Origin: Pseudomonadota bacterium
Lineage (GTDB): Bacteria > Pseudomonadota > Alphaproteobacteria > Rhizobiales > Xanthobacteraceae
Assembly (NCBI GenBank): GCA_023433965.1
Contig: JAEYTQ010000279.1
Span: 1-5,895, forward strand
Direction: 5' to 3'
DNA: 5,895 nucleotides
Below, piece after piece: positions 5,186 through 5,895 of the stretch. The notes below the pieces were generated by a model. That model was not told where the DNA came from. It saw nothing but the letters and a program-made list of their open reading frames with translations, and made no database searches. A program made the translations under genes and the position numbers. Within the stretch, counting starts at the first letter, position 1. Each line of letters opens with the position of its first letter.

Positions 5186-5895
5186 ATGCCGGACTCCGAT
5201 CCGATCCAGGACAATCCGCGCACGACGCGCAATCTGCCCGCCGTCGTGGCGCAAGGCGAGGTGATGCGCCCTAGCGCCGAAGGCTGGCTGCTGCGCGCGA
5301 TCCGGACCCTGTTCGGCTGGAAGGCGGGATCGGTGCGCCACGACCTCCAGGTCGTGCTCGATGCGACCACCCCCGACGACACCGGCTTCTCGGCCGTCGA
5401 GCGCACCATGCTGCGCAACATCCTCGGCCTGCACGAGCGCCGGATCGCCGACGTCATGGTGCATCGCGCCGACATCGTCGCGGTGAAGCGCGACATCCCG
5501 CTCGGCGAATTGATGGACCGGTTCGAGAGCGCCGGCCATTCCCGCCTCGTGGTCTACAACGAGACGCTCGATGATCCCGTCGGCATCGTCCACATCCGCG
5601 ATCTGCTCGCTTTCATGACCGCACGCGCCCGCGTGTCGCAAGCCACCAAGACCAAGCGCAAGAAGCCGCTGCCGGCGGGGCTCGACCTGCGGGCCGTCGA
5701 TCTCGCGCTGCCGCTTCATGACGCGCACATCATCCGCAAGCTGCTCTACGTGCCGCCCTCGATGCGGGCGATCGACCTGCTCGCGCAGATGCAGGCCTCG
5801 CGCATCCATCTGGCGCTGGTGGTCGACGAATACGGCGGCAGCGACGGGCTGGTCTCGATCGAGGACATCGTCGAGCAGATCGTCGGCGAGATCGA
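5186..5895 (+). CDS. corC: CorC/YbeX-type tandem CBS-domain protein (3' truncated by window end)
   Basis: An open frame from ATG 5186 runs off the right edge: 236 complete codons plus 2 bases. There is no stop and no sign of disruption. It carries two CBS domains, roughly 87-147 (RIADVMVHRADIVAV... GIVHIRDLLAF) and 180-236 onward. The second contains VVDEYGGSDGLVSIEDIVEQ (212-231), the hallmark of the CorC/YbeX and hemolysin-C families. The CorC_HlyC C-terminal transporter-associated domain should follow outside the window. No DUF21 membrane segments precede the CBS pair, so this is the short soluble CorC class, not the membrane-bound type. E. coli YbeX was named for Co2+/Mg2+ efflux with CorA, while its place beside YbeY also links it to ribosome maturation; adenosine-nucleotide or Mg-ATP binding by the CBS pair is known for relatives. 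By comparison with E. coli CorC from memory, the linker between the CBS domains is about 26 residues longer and basic (KTKRKK, 155-160). The start is 1 bp after the ybeY stop, with a G-run at 5172-5176 as a possible ribosome-binding site. Confidence 0.88.
   Translation, partial: MPDSDPIQDNPRTTRNLPAVVAQGEVMRPSAEGWLLRAIRTLFGWKAGSVRHDLQVVLDATTPDDTGFSAVERTMLRNILGLHERRIADVMVHRADIVAVKRDIPLGELMDRFESAGHSRLVVYNETLDDPVGIVHIRDLLAFMTARARVSQATKTKRKKPLPAGLDLRAVDLALPLHDAHIIRKLLYVPPSMRAIDLLAQMQASRIHLALVVDEYGGSDGLVSIEDIVEQIVGEI

Noticed and set aside
4856..5809. Minus-strand open frame of 317 residues opposite ybeY and corC
   Set aside because: It spans parts of two real genes, has a composition typical of antisense shadows, and ends in an Arg-rich low-complexity stretch.
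1..5895. A novel defence, mobile or secondary-metabolite system
   Set aside because: All genes belong to well-known core families in a conserved order, with no integrase, transposase, toxin, nuclease array or compositional break.

Overview
The window reads as ordinary chromosomal core DNA from a GC-rich alphaproteobacterium. The best fit is the Bradyrhizobium/Rhodopseudomonas group of the Rhizobiales (Nitrobacteraceae). This rests on codon use dominated by G/C third positions, the protein styles (a Fur without the CxxC zinc pair, a CorC with a basic insertion), the gene order, and an intergenic palindromic repeat of a type I associate with these genomes. The species cannot be fixed by eye. 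All seven protein genes lie on the + strand, and coding density is about 95%.

Left block (1-1972): the 3' end of tsaB (tRNA t6A synthesis) overlaps rimI (ribosomal-protein N-acetyltransferase) by 4 bp. Then, 39 bp on, comes a Fur-family metal regulator. A YieH-like HAD phosphatase follows, starting 1 bp after the fur stop (or 4 bp, if its GTG is used). The genes are packed tightly enough to be co-transcribed.

Middle (1973-2163): this 191-bp gap is the largest in the window. It holds a roughly 98-bp palindromic element with perfect 10-bp outer inverted repeats and two internal hairpins. About 80 bp of leader then precedes miaB, in which I see no convincing promoter or ribosome-binding site.

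Right block (2164-5895): miaB, phoH-like ybeZ, ybeY and corC/ybeX (cut by the window end) follow in the widely conserved order that in E. coli continues to lnt. Spacings are 4, 56 and 1 bp, with a small GC-rich hairpin in the 56-bp gap. The theme is translation: tRNA A37 modification at both ends (TsaB for t6A, MiaB for ms2i6A), ribosomal protein acetylation, YbeY rRNA maturation, and the YbeZ and CorC partners that travel with YbeY.

I see no mobile element, CRISPR array, RNA gene, toxin-antitoxin or defence module, and no sign of an undescribed system. The points worth a second look are modest: the palindromic repeat, the Fur without CxxC, the HAD gene attached to fur, the basic insertion in CorC, and the phoH-ybeY hairpin.
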